In this document: one piece after another, positions 44,435-53,126 of the stretch | Position numbering within the stretch: position 1 is the first letter of the stretch | Layout: each line of letters starts with the position of its first letter | Source: Tunturiibacter empetritectus | GTDB lineage: Bacteria > Acidobacteriota > Terriglobia > Terriglobales > Acidobacteriaceae | Length of the DNA stretch: 64,000 nucleotides | Direction: 5' to 3' | Assembly: GCF_014201375.1 (NCBI RefSeq) | Contig: NZ_JACHDZ010000001.1 | Span: 124,001 to 188,000, forward strand | Notes under the pieces: model-generated | What the model saw: the letters and a program-made list of their open reading frames with translations, nothing else | What the model was told of the DNA's origin: nothing | Databases searched by the model: none | Made by a program: the position numbers and the translations under genes

Positions 44435-45166
44435 CTATTCGTCTGAGTTGTCGCCCTCTTCCAGCAGAGAAACGGTGCCGACCACGTCGTAAGTGGTTGC
44501 CTCGCCGCCAGTCGGCTTCAGTGTCACCCGCATAGGCAGCCGCTGCCACCGAGCAGGCTGGCAGACTGGGATAAAGTGATCAGCCTCGGGCCACTTTCCG
44601 ATCTGCTTCTGAACCACAGGGCGACGCGCTCCGAGTTCGGCCACAATAGCGTAGAGGCCTCCCTTGGCCGTCGTGGCGATGCCGCAGTACGCAGCATAGT
44701 CGCGGAACCAAACCACATCGGAGACAGCGAAGTCGAAGTCGGGCAGATGGAGCACCGTGATGTGACCAGTGACGCGATCAACCGAAAGCCACGGTCCAGG
44801 CTGCCAGATCCAATGCGGTGCAGCATCATTCGGCAGCGCGTCGTTGAGTCGAAGTGCGCGACGGACAGTAAAGGTGCGGTCGGTCACATCGTGGATCTCG
44901 CCAGTCGTCCACTCCTTCTGGCGGTCATCTACGAAGAGCGGGCGCACCCTCAGGCTGCTGGTCTCGTCCACTTTGGTGTCGGGAGTGGCGTCCGGCTGGG
45001 TGTAGGGAACCTTGCGGTACGCCCCCAGCGTGACCGTATGAATTTTAGGACCGGCCGCCAGCAGCGAATGTCCCGAATAAATCGACGACAAAGCCAAAAA
45101 AAATACTGCCGCCAGAAGATGAGAAAACTGCAGCCTGACGCGGGTCGTGCGGGGAGTCGAACTCAA
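44435..45166 (-). CDS. Exported hypothetical protein
   Basis: 243 residues from a TTG at 45166; no ATG or GTG is suitably placed. An N-terminal hydrophobic segment (about 14-37, 'FSHLLAAVFFLALSSIYSGHSLLAA') acts as a signal. The domain 'HTVTLGAYRKVPYTQPDATPD', 'GEIHDVTDRTFTVRRALRLND' and 'WLSVDRVTGHITVLHLPDFDFAVSDVVWFRDYAAYCGIA' is not one I recognise. About 150 bp upstream of the SulP gene on the same strand. Function unknown. Confidence 0.55.
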   Translation of the reverse strand: MSSTPRTTRVRLQFSHLLAAVFFLALSSIYSGHSLLAAGPKIHTVTLGAYRKVPYTQPDATPDTKVDETSSLRVRPLFVDDRQKEWTTGEIHDVTDRTFTVRRALRLNDALPNDAAPHWIWQPGPWLSVDRVTGHITVLHLPDFDFAVSDVVWFRDYAAYCGIATTAKGGLYAIVAELGARRPVVQKQIGKWPEADHFIPVCQPARWQRLPMRVTLKPTGGEATTYDVVGTVSLLEEGDNSDE

Positions 45167-45491
45167 GGGATAGGGCTCTCACAGAGGGATTTTCAGTTGT
45201 TGCCATCCTACCTGACACACAGTCTTTTCTATGCGGTAGAGGCTCTAAGCCACATACCACTTTTGAGGTGGAAGAAAAGTGAGAAAAGTGAGAAGAAACT
45301 TCGGGGGAGCCGAAAAGAACTCCATAGGTAACGGAAAAGGTACAAACGTTGTGGAATAGATTGTGAATACAGGGCAATCCACGGGCCTTTGCGGAGTAGT
45401 ATCGTGGAAAGTATGCGTGCTGCCGTCGTGGTAGCGCGTGCGACAGACCGCGGCGGATCATTTGAAGCAGTACGAAAGGATACAAACGAAC
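45167..45491. other. 325-bp region upstream of the bactofilin gene
   Basis: No gene recognised. A 9-bp direct repeat (aaaagtgag twice near 45277-45295) and a weak stem (TTCGG/CCGAA near 45299-45313) are the only visible structures. Confidence 0.35.
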
Positions 45492-46022
45492 ATGTGGAAA
45501 CCGAATCAGACTGGAAGCAACACTCCCTCGACTCCTGAACCGGTGCGTCCGTCGACTCCAGCGACGAACTTCGAGGCGAGCCCAACCCGTCCCGCGACCG
45601 TCGGCGCTGGCAATGCGGCAGCCGCTGTACCAACCGGCGAACAAGCCACCATCGGCAAGTCTCTCATCGTCAAGGGAGAGCTGACAGGATCTGAGTCTCT
45701 TTACATCGACGGCAAAGTCGAAGGCGCAATCAACCTCCCCGGCAACCGCGTCACCGTCGGCCGCAACGGCCAGGTCGCGGCGAACATCGTGGCGCGCGAG
45801 ATCGTTGTGCTGGGTAAAGTTCGCGGCAACTGCCAGGCCAGCGACCGCGTTGATATCCGCAGCGAAGGCTCGCTCACCGGCGACGTCATCGCAGCGCGTA
45901 TCTCGATTGAAGATGGCGCCTTCTTCAAGGGCGGCATCGACATTCGCAAGCCCGGCGGAACCGACCTGAAGGGTGGAAGCGCTACCCCAGCTTCCACCGA
46001 GCCTGTCGCTGTCGAGGCGTAA
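45492..46022 (+). CDS. Bactofilin (polymer-forming cytoskeletal protein)
   Basis: 176 residues from the ATG at 45492; a frame back to 45438 adds an unconserved extension. A disordered Pro/Thr/Ser N-terminus precedes the right-handed beta-helix core (about 55-155: 'IGKSLIVKGELTGSESLYIDGKVEGAINLPGNRVTVGRNGQVAANIVAREIVVLGKVRGNC' in part), with a Ala/Pro/Gly tail. Bactofilins polymerise at the membrane and organise cell-wall or polarity functions. A hairpin terminator follows. Confidence 0.88.
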   Translation: MWKPNQTGSNTPSTPEPVRPSTPATNFEASPTRPATVGAGNAAAAVPTGEQATIGKSLIVKGELTGSESLYIDGKVEGAINLPGNRVTVGRNGQVAANIVAREIVVLGKVRGNCQASDRVDIRSEGSLTGDVIAARISIEDGAFFKGGIDIRKPGGTDLKGGSATPASTEPVAVEA

Positions 46023-46055
46023 CGCTTCGTTGACATCGTTCCTTATCGAGTCGAG

Positions 46056-46092
46056 CGGTCCCTGCTAATCCCAGGGATCGTTTCGCTTTTTA
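46056..46092 (+). terminator. Intrinsic terminator of the bactofilin gene
   Basis: CGGTCCCTG and CAGGGATCG form a 9-bp stem with one G-U pair around a 7-nt loop (46056-46080), followed by TTTCGCTTTTTATT. It ends just inside the last codons of the convergent DUF2752 gene. Confidence 0.7.
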
Positions 46093-46515
46093 TTGGAGCA
46101 GCCGAAGCGGAAGATTGCGAAGTACTGTAAATACCGAAGCCGCAGCAAGCGCGACATACAGAGCTTCCTGCGAAACATTCGGCCCGCGGTAGATTCCACG
46201 CCGCACAAAGCGCCAATACCAATAAAGACCATAAGCTGCGGCGACAGAAAGCAGGAGCATCGCGAAGGCGTTCAGGTGCATCGCCTCGTCGAAGCGACCT
46301 TGAAGCAGCGCGGCAAGAGCACGTGTAGCTCCACACCCTGGACACTTCAGGTGAAGAGCCTCATAGATAGGACATCGTGGATAGAAGCTGTTCTGTGTAG
46401 GGGGAAAGCGACGCAGAACCCGGCTCACCACCCCGAAGACCGTCCCGACGATCGCCAGCGGCGCAGCGGTGCGCACAATTGCTGCGACACGGCCGCCACG
46501 AATCAACCAGATCAT
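46090..46515 (-). CDS. DUF2752 membrane protein
   Basis: 141 residues from the ATG at 46515, inside the stop of the upstream GYF-domain gene (ATGA overlap). The DUF2752 signature 'YPRCPIYEALHLKCPGCGATRALAALLQG' with its CPGCGATRA block lies after a first membrane helix; two more helices follow. Function unknown. A longer frame to 46911 only antisenses nothing and lacks similarity. Confidence 0.8.
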   Translation of the reverse strand: MIWLIRGGRVAAIVRTAAPLAIVGTVFGVVSRVLRRFPPTQNSFYPRCPIYEALHLKCPGCGATRALAALLQGRFDEAMHLNAFAMLLLSVAAAYGLYWYWRFVRRGIYRGPNVSQEALYVALAAASVFTVLRNLPLRLLQ

Positions 46516-47186
46516 CGCGGCAGGTTGTGATATCGAAGCGTTTGTTTTAGCTGGTTGATCTCGTTGAGTTTGTACTGAAAGTAGATGCCGCCAAAGAAGA
46601 AGGTCATGACAGGGTTCAATCGCAGCCCAAGCGGCTCCGCACTGTTGAAGTGCTGTTCCAGCGTATCCCGCAGCGTAAAGCGAGCGACGAGACGGGCGAC
46701 CCAGGAGGCAATCCCGATGAAGCCCCCCACAAAGTTCTGGTGCGGCTGCTGATGGTGGCTCATCGAGATAACAACCCCCCACGATCCGCCAAAGTTGAGC
46801 ACGACCAGCACCGTGGCGATGATGTAAAACATCAGGGCTTTGCTCGCCGGCTGCACCTTGTTTGCCCATGCGGCGATCACCAGGTTCCACACCACCACAA
46901 AGAGCGTGCAAGTTAGAAAGCCCAGCAACAGCTCGAGCACCCAGTTCAAATTAGGTGGGTCTGGATATGCGTTGGTTGGCTGCGAATACGCGACAGGTGC
47001 AGCGTAGGAGGCCGTCGCCGGCACTCCAGCCGAGCCGAGGATCTGCGCAACCGGAACCCAATCCGGCATCGTATCGCTCTTGGCCATGTCCGTCGGCAGA
47101 ACGTTTCCCGAAGCCACGTAGCGCTGAAGATCTTCGAGGGTATACGGTCCATACATCTGCCCATTGCGTGAAACCTGGTAGGTCAT
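46512..47186 (-). CDS. GYF_2-domain membrane protein
   Basis: 224 residues. N-terminal GYF_2 domain (about 1-50: 'YQVSRNGQMYGPYTLEDLQRYVASGNVLPTDMA', 'PDWVPVAQIL'), a Pro/Tyr/Ala linker, and a C-terminal membrane region with four helices (about 80-200: 'LNWVLELLLGFLTCTLFVVVW', 'ALMFYIIATVLVVLNF') ending 'MTFFFGGIYFQYKLNEINQLKQ', like DUF4234 proteins. GYF_2 often binds Pro-rich ligands. Translationally coupled to the DUF2752 gene. Confidence 0.78.
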   Translation of the reverse strand: MTYQVSRNGQMYGPYTLEDLQRYVASGNVLPTDMAKSDTMPDWVPVAQILGSAGVPATASYAAPVAYSQPTNAYPDPPNLNWVLELLLGFLTCTLFVVVWNLVIAAWANKVQPASKALMFYIIATVLVVLNFGGSWGVVISMSHHQQPHQNFVGGFIGIASWVARLVARFTLRDTLEQHFNSAEPLGLRLNPVMTFFFGGIYFQYKLNEINQLKQTLRYHNLPR

Positions 47187-47332
47187 GCAAAGCTCCTGAG
47201 TGTCGGGGACTGCAACGTAGCTGCAGCCTCGATGAAATCACGGAGAGGCACTTCCGCACAATCACTTTCGGAGACCTGCCTCGATGACGCCAATTCTGTT
47301 CCCTGAGAAGGCAGATATGAGAGTCTTGCAGT

Positions 47333-48286
47333 GTGGATCGAGCGACTCTGATCGTCAACGCGTCGGCGGGCAGAAGAAAGGATCTGCAAACGCTGGTCCC
47401 TGCCCTGACGCAGGCGCTTCAACGGGCCGGTGTGCAGGCAAATGCAGCTTTGACTGCGGCCGCCGGGGAGGCACAGTCCATCGCGGCTGACGCTGCGGCC
47501 AGCGGATGCGATGCAGTCTTCGCCTGTGGTGGCGACGGCACGGTGCACGAGGTTCTACAGGGTCTCGTGGGCACAAAAGCCGCACTTGGAGTCGTACCTC
47601 TCGGCACGGCAAACGTCTTTGCGCGAAATCTGGGGCTGGCCTTCGATCCCGTAAGAGCCCTGCAACAGCAACTGAGCGTTGAGCCTCGCACGATCTCGGT
47701 CGGCGAGGTACGCTACACCGCCAGCGGGTCCGAACGTAAGAGATACTTCATCGTCATGGCGGGAGCCGGTCCCGACGGTGCGCTCGTCTATCGCCTGCTC
47801 GCAGGAAAACGATCGAGGCTGGGAAGGAGCGCCTACTATGCCCACTCACTACGGCTCTTCCTGACGCAGAGCTTTCCAGCGTTTCGTGTTGAGTATCGAA
47901 GCAGCGAGTCTTCCGAGTGGGTGGAACAGCGCGGAGTCAGCGTGATGTGCTCCCGCGTCCCGAATCTCGGAGGCATCTTCAGGCGTCTCGCAACGGAAAC
48001 GTTCGCAGCCGATAACAAACTTCTTCTCTCTATTGCGAAGCCGCCGGCCAAAATCGGCTTACCGGCATGGTTCGCCTTCAGTCACCTTGCACTTAATGCA
48101 AGAAATCCCTGGCTGGAACAGGTTCGAGTCTCGGAGTTCCGCTGCACACCGCTTGAGCAGAATCATCGCATTCACGCCGAACTCGACGGCGAGTGGATCG
48201 GATATCTGCCAATGTCAGTAAGTCTTCTGCCGCTGGCGGTTTCGCTGTTGATGCCGAAAGATCACAAAGCAGAAGGGAAGCAATAA
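47333..48286 (+). CDS. Diacylglycerol kinase family lipid kinase
   Basis: 317 residues from a GTG at 47333. 'ATLIVNASAGRRKDLQTLVPAL', 'DAVFACGGDGTVHEVLQGLVG' and 'LGVVPLGTANVFARNLGLAFDP' are the GGDGT and GTxN motifs of the DagK/YegS catalytic domain; the C-terminal beta-rich half contains 'FIVMAGAGPDGALVYRLL'. Phosphorylates diacylglycerol or a related lipid using ATP. Opposite to the kdpE gene. Confidence 0.87.
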   Translation: MDRATLIVNASAGRRKDLQTLVPALTQALQRAGVQANAALTAAAGEAQSIAADAAASGCDAVFACGGDGTVHEVLQGLVGTKAALGVVPLGTANVFARNLGLAFDPVRALQQQLSVEPRTISVGEVRYTASGSERKRYFIVMAGAGPDGALVYRLLAGKRSRLGRSAYYAHSLRLFLTQSFPAFRVEYRSSESSEWVEQRGVSVMCSRVPNLGGIFRRLATETFAADNKLLLSIAKPPAKIGLPAWFAFSHLALNARNPWLEQVRVSEFRCTPLEQNHRIHAELDGEWIGYLPMSVSLLPLAVSLLMPKDHKAEGKQ

Positions 48287-48329
48287 GTCCTGAAGAATAA
48301 GCCCGAACAGTGTTGCTTCGCGCACTCAG

Positions 48330-49049
48330 TTAGAACTCGTCGTTACCGGTGGGACGAAAACGGTAGCCGATCCACGGCTCCGTGATAATGTACGCAGGCT
48401 CTTCCGTTAGTTCTATCTTCTTCCGCAATTGACCAATGTTGACGCGCAGATACTCGGGCTGGTCGGCGTTCGTTCCCCACACCGCGTGGAGCAGCGCCCG
48501 ATGGGTAAGGACCTGTCCAGGATGCTGCGCCAGGAATACGAGAAGATCGAACTGCTTCGGCGTCAGATGCGTATCTTGCCCGCGAACCACCACGCGATGC
48601 TGCGGAATATCGATATAAAAATCACCTGCCGAGATAATCTGCGGAGCCTCGGACTCGGCGGCCGAACCACGGCGGAGTTGCGCGCGGACGCGAGCCTGCA
48701 GCTCCTGAATGCTGAATGGTTTCGTCACATAGTCGTCCGCACCTGCGTCCAGCGCTTCAATCTTCATAGCCTCTTGATTGCGGACCGAAAGAACAATGAT
48801 CGGAACCGTGGATACGGCGCGAATCTCACGACAAAGCTCAATCCCATTCATCTCTGGCATCGAGACATCCGTGACGACCAGGTCTGGCTTCCATGCATGC
48901 ACAGCCTCCATTCCTTCAACGCCATTCGCGGCGATGCGCAACGAATAGCCTTGCGTCGAAAGCGCGGTGCGAAGGACACGAGTGATCTGAGCTTCGTCGT
49001 CCACGATGAGGATCTTTGCATGTTGCTGGTCCTGCAGGTTCTGTTTCAT
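48330..49049 (-). CDS. kdpE: OmpR-family response regulator, KdpE-like
   Basis: 239 residues. Receiver with Asp17/Asp18, phospho-acceptor Asp61 ('DLVVTDVSMPEMNG'), and Lys109 ('DYVTKPF'); then a winged-helix domain ('HLTPKQFDLLVFLAQHPGQVLTHRALLHAVWG', 'YLRVNIGQLRKKIE'). In the Kdp system the phosphorylated form activates kdpFABC. Its start overlaps the KdpD-like gene by 4 bp. No kdpFABC is in the window. Confidence 0.88.
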   Translation of the reverse strand: MKQNLQDQQHAKILIVDDEAQITRVLRTALSTQGYSLRIAANGVEGMEAVHAWKPDLVVTDVSMPEMNGIELCREIRAVSTVPIIVLSVRNQEAMKIEALDAGADDYVTKPFSIQELQARVRAQLRRGSAAESEAPQIISAGDFYIDIPQHRVVVRGQDTHLTPKQFDLLVFLAQHPGQVLTHRALLHAVWGTNADQPEYLRVNIGQLRKKIELTEEPAYIITEPWIGYRFRPTGNDEF

Positions 49050-50200
49050 TCGCGCTCCGGATGTTGCGTCACGATGTGAACATCCACATTCGGCGACTCT
49101 TTCAGAAAATGTTGAATCGCCCAGTAGTAGAGGTATTTGCGAAAGCCGTGGACGGCGGTGCGGCCAAAGACAATATGAGTGATGCGCTTCTCGCGGACGA
49201 AGCTGGCAGCAGCGTGCGCGATGCTTTTTCCCTTGACGGTGAAAACCTGCGCATCGAGATTGCGTGCGAACTGAATATTGGCTGCAAGCGTTGCCTTCTC
49301 GTCTTCAGACAGATCTTCATCGGCGTCAACATGCAGAACGAACAGCTCGCCGCCGACACCTTCCGCTACACGCGCCCCTCGCGCGATCAGCATCTGCGAC
49401 GAGCTGTTGGAGCTGATGCACACAGCAACGCGCTCGCGTACAGCCCAATGAGCCTCGATACGTTTCGCGTCCATATACGCGGTCAACGTACGATCAACCG
49501 CCTTGGTCACATGCTGCAGCGCGAGTTCGCGGAGCGCGATCAGGTTGCCGCGGCGGAAGAAGTTTGCCAGGGCCTTCTCCGCGCGAGCCGTCCCATAGAT
49601 ATCTCCACGCCGCATCCTTGTCTGAAGAGCCTCAGGCGTTAGATCGGCCATGACGATCTCGTCCGCGCGCTGCACCAGCCAGTCAGGGACGGTTTCGCGG
49701 ATCATCACACCAGTAACGCTCTGCACAGTAGGAGCGACGCTCTCGATGTGCTGCACGTTCATCGTGGCCAGCACGTCGATATTCGCAGCCAGGACGTCCA
49801 GCACATCCTCATAACGTTTGCGATGTCTGCTGCCTTCAATATTGGTATGCGCCAACTCGTCGATCAGAACGATCTGCGGTCGCCGAGTGAGGATTCCGTC
49901 GAGGTCCATCTCTTCAAAGACCACGCCCTTGTACTCGATCCTTCTACGCGGAATCTGCTCCAGTTGCTCAGCCAGTTCCGCCGTACGTGGTCTGCCATGC
50001 GTCTCGACCACCCCGATGACAATATCCTCACCCCGCTGGTGCCGCCGGATCGCCTCGCTCAGCATGCTGTAGGTCTTGCCGACGCCCGGTGCATAGCCGA
50101 GGAAGAGTTTGAAGGTCCCCCGCATCTTCTCCGGTGCGACCTTCTCCAGCCATTCTTCCGGACTCTTCAGCGCCGGATTCGAGTTGTCGCGAGTGCCCAT
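49046..50200 (-). CDS. kdpD: KdpD N-terminal sensor module with USP domain, no kinase domain
   Basis: 384 residues. KdpD domain (about 20-235): Walker A 'LGYAPGVGKTYSMLSEA', 'GVVETHGRPRTAELAEQL', 'IVLIDELAHTNIEGSRHRKRYEDVLDVL'. A universal-stress domain follows (about 248-384, 'VAVCISSNSSSQMLIARGARVAEG'). The protein stops where full-length KdpD would enter its four-helix membrane and kinase part; a separate histidine kinase starts 17 bp away on the other strand. Possibly the two proteins form one KdpD in trans. Overlaps kdpE by 4 bp. Confidence 0.85.
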   Translation of the reverse strand: MGTRDNSNPALKSPEEWLEKVAPEKMRGTFKLFLGYAPGVGKTYSMLSEAIRRHQRGEDIVIGVVETHGRPRTAELAEQLEQIPRRRIEYKGVVFEEMDLDGILTRRPQIVLIDELAHTNIEGSRHRKRYEDVLDVLAANIDVLATMNVQHIESVAPTVQSVTGVMIRETVPDWLVQRADEIVMADLTPEALQTRMRRGDIYGTARAEKALANFFRRGNLIALRELALQHVTKAVDRTLTAYMDAKRIEAHWAVRERVAVCISSNSSSQMLIARGARVAEGVGGELFVLHVDADEDLSEDEKATLAANIQFARNLDAQVFTVKGKSIAHAAASFVREKRITHIVFGRTAVHGFRKYLYYWAIQHFLKESPNVDVHIVTQHPERE

Positions 50201-50217
50201 AAGGATAAGATAAAGTA

Positions 50218-51669
50218 GTGCAGGGAAAGCTTATACGCAGTATCGTCCGGTACAGTATCTCCACAGCGAGCGCAGCTGTCATTGTAGCCGTCTACTTTCT
50301 TCGGCTGCATGTCAACGAGACTACGGTAGCCCTGACATTCCTGATTGGCATACTTCTCGTAGCCGCAAACTGGGGCCTCCGGCATTCAATCTACCTGTCT
50401 ATCCTCTCGGCCGCAGCCTTCAACTTCTTCTTCCTTCCGCCTGTTCTCACCTTTACCGTCGGCGACGGCCGCAACTGGGTCGCCCTCTTCGCCTTTCTCG
50501 TGACCGGTATCGTCGCCAGCCAGCTCGCCGAGCGCGCACGCCGCGAAGCAAAGATCTCGCGCCGTCGCCAGCGCGAAGCAGAGCGTCTGTACGAGTTCAG
50601 CCAGCAGATGCTGGTCACCGGCAATGTGATCGATCTCCTCAACGTCCTGCCGCAGATGATCGCCGTAACCTTCAACCTCGCCGGAGCCGCGATCTATCTT
50701 CGTGAAAAAGATCGCATCTACCGCTCCAGCCCAGACTACATGGACGTAACCGCGTCCGAACTGCGGGATGCAGCCTTCACCCGCGATCATCGTTATGACG
50801 AAGAACGCGCCGTCACACTCGTCCCCATCCTGCTCGGAACGCGCCCCATCGGCGCGGTCGGAATCACGGGCAACAGGACCTCTCCCGAGGCGCTCGACGC
50901 TGTCTGTGGCTTGGCGGCTATCGCGATCGAACGTGCCGGAGCCGTCGAAACCCTGACGCGGGTCCAGGCCTCACGCGAAAGCGAGCGACTGCGCAACGCG
51001 TTGTTGGACTCTGTGGCGCACGAGCTCCGAACGCCTCTCACCTCCATCACCGCCGCCGTCACGACCTTGCGCAGCGAGTCTTTTCTCGATGCTGAGCAAA
51101 GCGGAGAGATGCTCCAAGTGATCGAAGAGGAGGCCGCGCGGCTGGACCGGCTCGTGGGTCAGGCGATGGAGATGGCGGAGCTGGATGCCAACGACATCAA
51201 GCTCGATCTGCGCATGCATTCCATGCGAGAGGCGGTCGATCTTGCGCTCGAGGCTGTTCAAGGGCCGCTCAAAAATCATCCCCTCGAACTCCGCCTCCCA
51301 GACACCCTTCCTCCCGTTCAGATGGACCTCGAGCGCATCGCCAAAGTGCTGCAGCACCTGTTGGAGAACGCCGCAAAATACTCCGCCGACGGAAGTCCAA
51401 TCTTCGTCAGCGCCGAGATCTCCCAAGGCCAGCTTGTCACCAGCATTGCCGACCGTGGTGCTGGGGTCGACGACCTGGAAAAGATGATGATCTTCGACAA
51501 GTTCTACCGTGGCCAGGGGCAACGATATCGCGTGCAGGGAACAGGCATGGGGCTAGCCATCGCGAAGGCGATCGTCGAAGCCCACGGCGGCTCCATTGAG
51601 GTAACCAGCCAGCCCACGCAAGGCTCAGTCTTCTCCTTCTACCTGCCTCTGAATCTCTCTGGCCGCTAA
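50218..51669 (+). CDS. Membrane sensor histidine kinase, KdpD C-terminal half
   Basis: 483 residues from a GTG at 50218. Four helices (about 12-105) form the DUF4118 module of KdpD ('FLIGILLVAANWGLRHSIYLSILSAAAFNFFFLPPVLTF'). A GAF-like region (130-245) and HisKA follow, with phospho-acceptor His268 in 'LLDSVAHELRTPLTS', then HATPase_c with 'QHLLENAAKYS' (N), 'IADRGAGV' (G1), 'IFDKFYRGQ' (F) and 'GTGMGLAIAKAIV' (G2). Divergent from the KdpD N-module. Ends 2 bp from the convergent NodT gene. Confidence 0.86.
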   Translation: MQGKLIRSIVRYSISTASAAVIVAVYFLRLHVNETTVALTFLIGILLVAANWGLRHSIYLSILSAAAFNFFFLPPVLTFTVGDGRNWVALFAFLVTGIVASQLAERARREAKISRRRQREAERLYEFSQQMLVTGNVIDLLNVLPQMIAVTFNLAGAAIYLREKDRIYRSSPDYMDVTASELRDAAFTRDHRYDEERAVTLVPILLGTRPIGAVGITGNRTSPEALDAVCGLAAIAIERAGAVETLTRVQASRESERLRNALLDSVAHELRTPLTSITAAVTTLRSESFLDAEQSGEMLQVIEEEAARLDRLVGQAMEMAELDANDIKLDLRMHSMREAVDLALEAVQGPLKNHPLELRLPDTLPPVQMDLERIAKVLQHLLENAAKYSADGSPIFVSAEISQGQLVTSIADRGAGVDDLEKMMIFDKFYRGQGQRYRVQGTGMGLAIAKAIVEAHGGSIEVTSQPTQGSVFSFYLPLNLSGR

Positions 51670-51671
51670 GT

Positions 51672-53126
51672 CTAAAGCTTCGGCAGTTGGGTCACATTCC
51701 AGCCGCCACCCAGCGCTTTGATCAGAAGCACGCTCGCATCCATCTGTCGGCGCATAATGTCGATGTCGTTGCGCTCATTATTCAGCTCAGTAGTCTGAGC
51801 CGTCACTACCTGCAGATAAGTGTCGAGCCCGCCAACGTATCTATTGTTGAATATCTGCGCAGCAGACTGAGCCGCCATCGTGGCCTGGTGTTGATGCCCC
51901 GCCTCCTGGTTCAGAACGCGCAGCGCGACTAGATTATCTTCGACCTGCTGAAACGCCGTCAAAGTCGTCTGCCGATAGTTCGCAACCGTCTCGTCGTAGC
52001 TGGCATTGGCCTGTTCAGAGACCGAGGCGCGTCGTCCCGCGTCGAAAACCGTCTGCGACAGCGTAGGCCCAAGCGACCAAAGCAGGCTTGCCGGATCGAA
52101 CAGGTTCGCAAACGAAGTTCCCTCCACCCCGACCGAGCCGCTCAACGAAATCGTAGGATAAAACGCAGCTCGCGCAATGCCGATGCGGTCGTTCGCTTCG
52201 GCAACGCGGCGTTCTGCCGCAGCAATATCCGGGCGCCGTTCGAGCAGCTCCGAAGGCAGCCCCGGCGGAATCGCCGGCGGTCGCGCATTGAGAGGAGCGT
52301 TCGACAATGCAAACGACGCAGGCGGCTTGCCAAGCAGAATCGCGATAGCATGCTCGAACTGCGCTCGCTGCAACGTAATATCACGCGCCAGCACCCTTGC
52401 CGCCTCAAGCTGTGTCTGCGCCTGGTCGACGTCCGACTTCGGAGAGACGCCTCCCTCAAAACGATTCTTCGTGATCCGGTAGGCCTCTTCGAAGTCCTTA
52501 ACGGTATCGTTCAGCAGCTTCTCCTGGGCATCGGCGCTGCGGGCCTCAAAGTAATCGACCGCAAGCTCAGCTTGAAGGCTCAGCATCACCGTCTGTCTAT
52601 CTCCCGCGCTCGCCTGCGCCTCCTCGCGTGCAGCGCTGACGGTGCGCCGAACACGTCCCCAGACATCAATCTCGTAGTTCAAATCCACAGGAAGTTGAAC
52701 TACGCCAACCCCATTTCCCTGGGCGTTGTTCACATTGAAGTAGGGCTGGTTGGACGATAGCCGTTCGCCGCCACCTGACGGCGCCACGCCAATGGTCGGA
52801 TACAGCGACGCATGATTGAAGCGAATCAGGGCTCGAGCCTCGCGAAAGCGAGCATCCGCAGCCTTGAGACTCTGGTTATTCTCCGCCACCTGCGGCTCAA
52901 GAACATTTAGCTCCGCATCGCCGAAGATCGTCCACCATTCTCCACGTTGCGCCGCATCGGCCGGCTGCGCCATCTGCCAGTTCGAGTTCTCCTTGTAGGC
53001 GTCCGGGCCTGCTTCCTTATAGTCAGGCGCCATTGGAACCGACGGTTTCACATACTTCGGCCCCACCATGCATCCGCTAAGCAGGAACACAGCGGCACTG
53101 GCCAGAGCACCGGGTCGTAGCGTCAC
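51672..53126 (-). CDS. NodT-family outer-membrane efflux lipoprotein
   Basis: 484 residues from a GTG that overlaps the upstream stop. A lipobox signal ('AAVFLLSGCMVGPKY') directs lipidation at Cys; the TolC-like repeats include 'WWTIFGDAELNVLEPQVAENNQSL', 'DLNYEIDVWGRVRRTVSAAREEAQAS' and 'LLERRPDIAAAERRVAEANDRIGIARAAFYPTISL'. Outer-membrane channel of the RND pump encoded upstream. Last gene of the three-gene efflux operon. Confidence 0.92.
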   Translation of the reverse strand: MTLRPGALASAAVFLLSGCMVGPKYVKPSVPMAPDYKEAGPDAYKENSNWQMAQPADAAQRGEWWTIFGDAELNVLEPQVAENNQSLKAADARFREARALIRFNHASLYPTIGVAPSGGGERLSSNQPYFNVNNAQGNGVGVVQLPVDLNYEIDVWGRVRRTVSAAREEAQASAGDRQTVMLSLQAELAVDYFEARSADAQEKLLNDTVKDFEEAYRITKNRFEGGVSPKSDVDQAQTQLEAARVLARDITLQRAQFEHAIAILLGKPPASFALSNAPLNARPPAIPPGLPSELLERRPDIAAAERRVAEANDRIGIARAAFYPTISLSGSVGVEGTSFANLFDPASLLWSLGPTLSQTVFDAGRRASVSEQANASYDETVANYRQTTLTAFQQVEDNLVALRVLNQEAGHQHQATMAAQSAAQIFNNRYVGGLDTYLQVVTAQTTELNNERNDIDIMRRQMDASVLLIKALGGGWNVTQLPKL

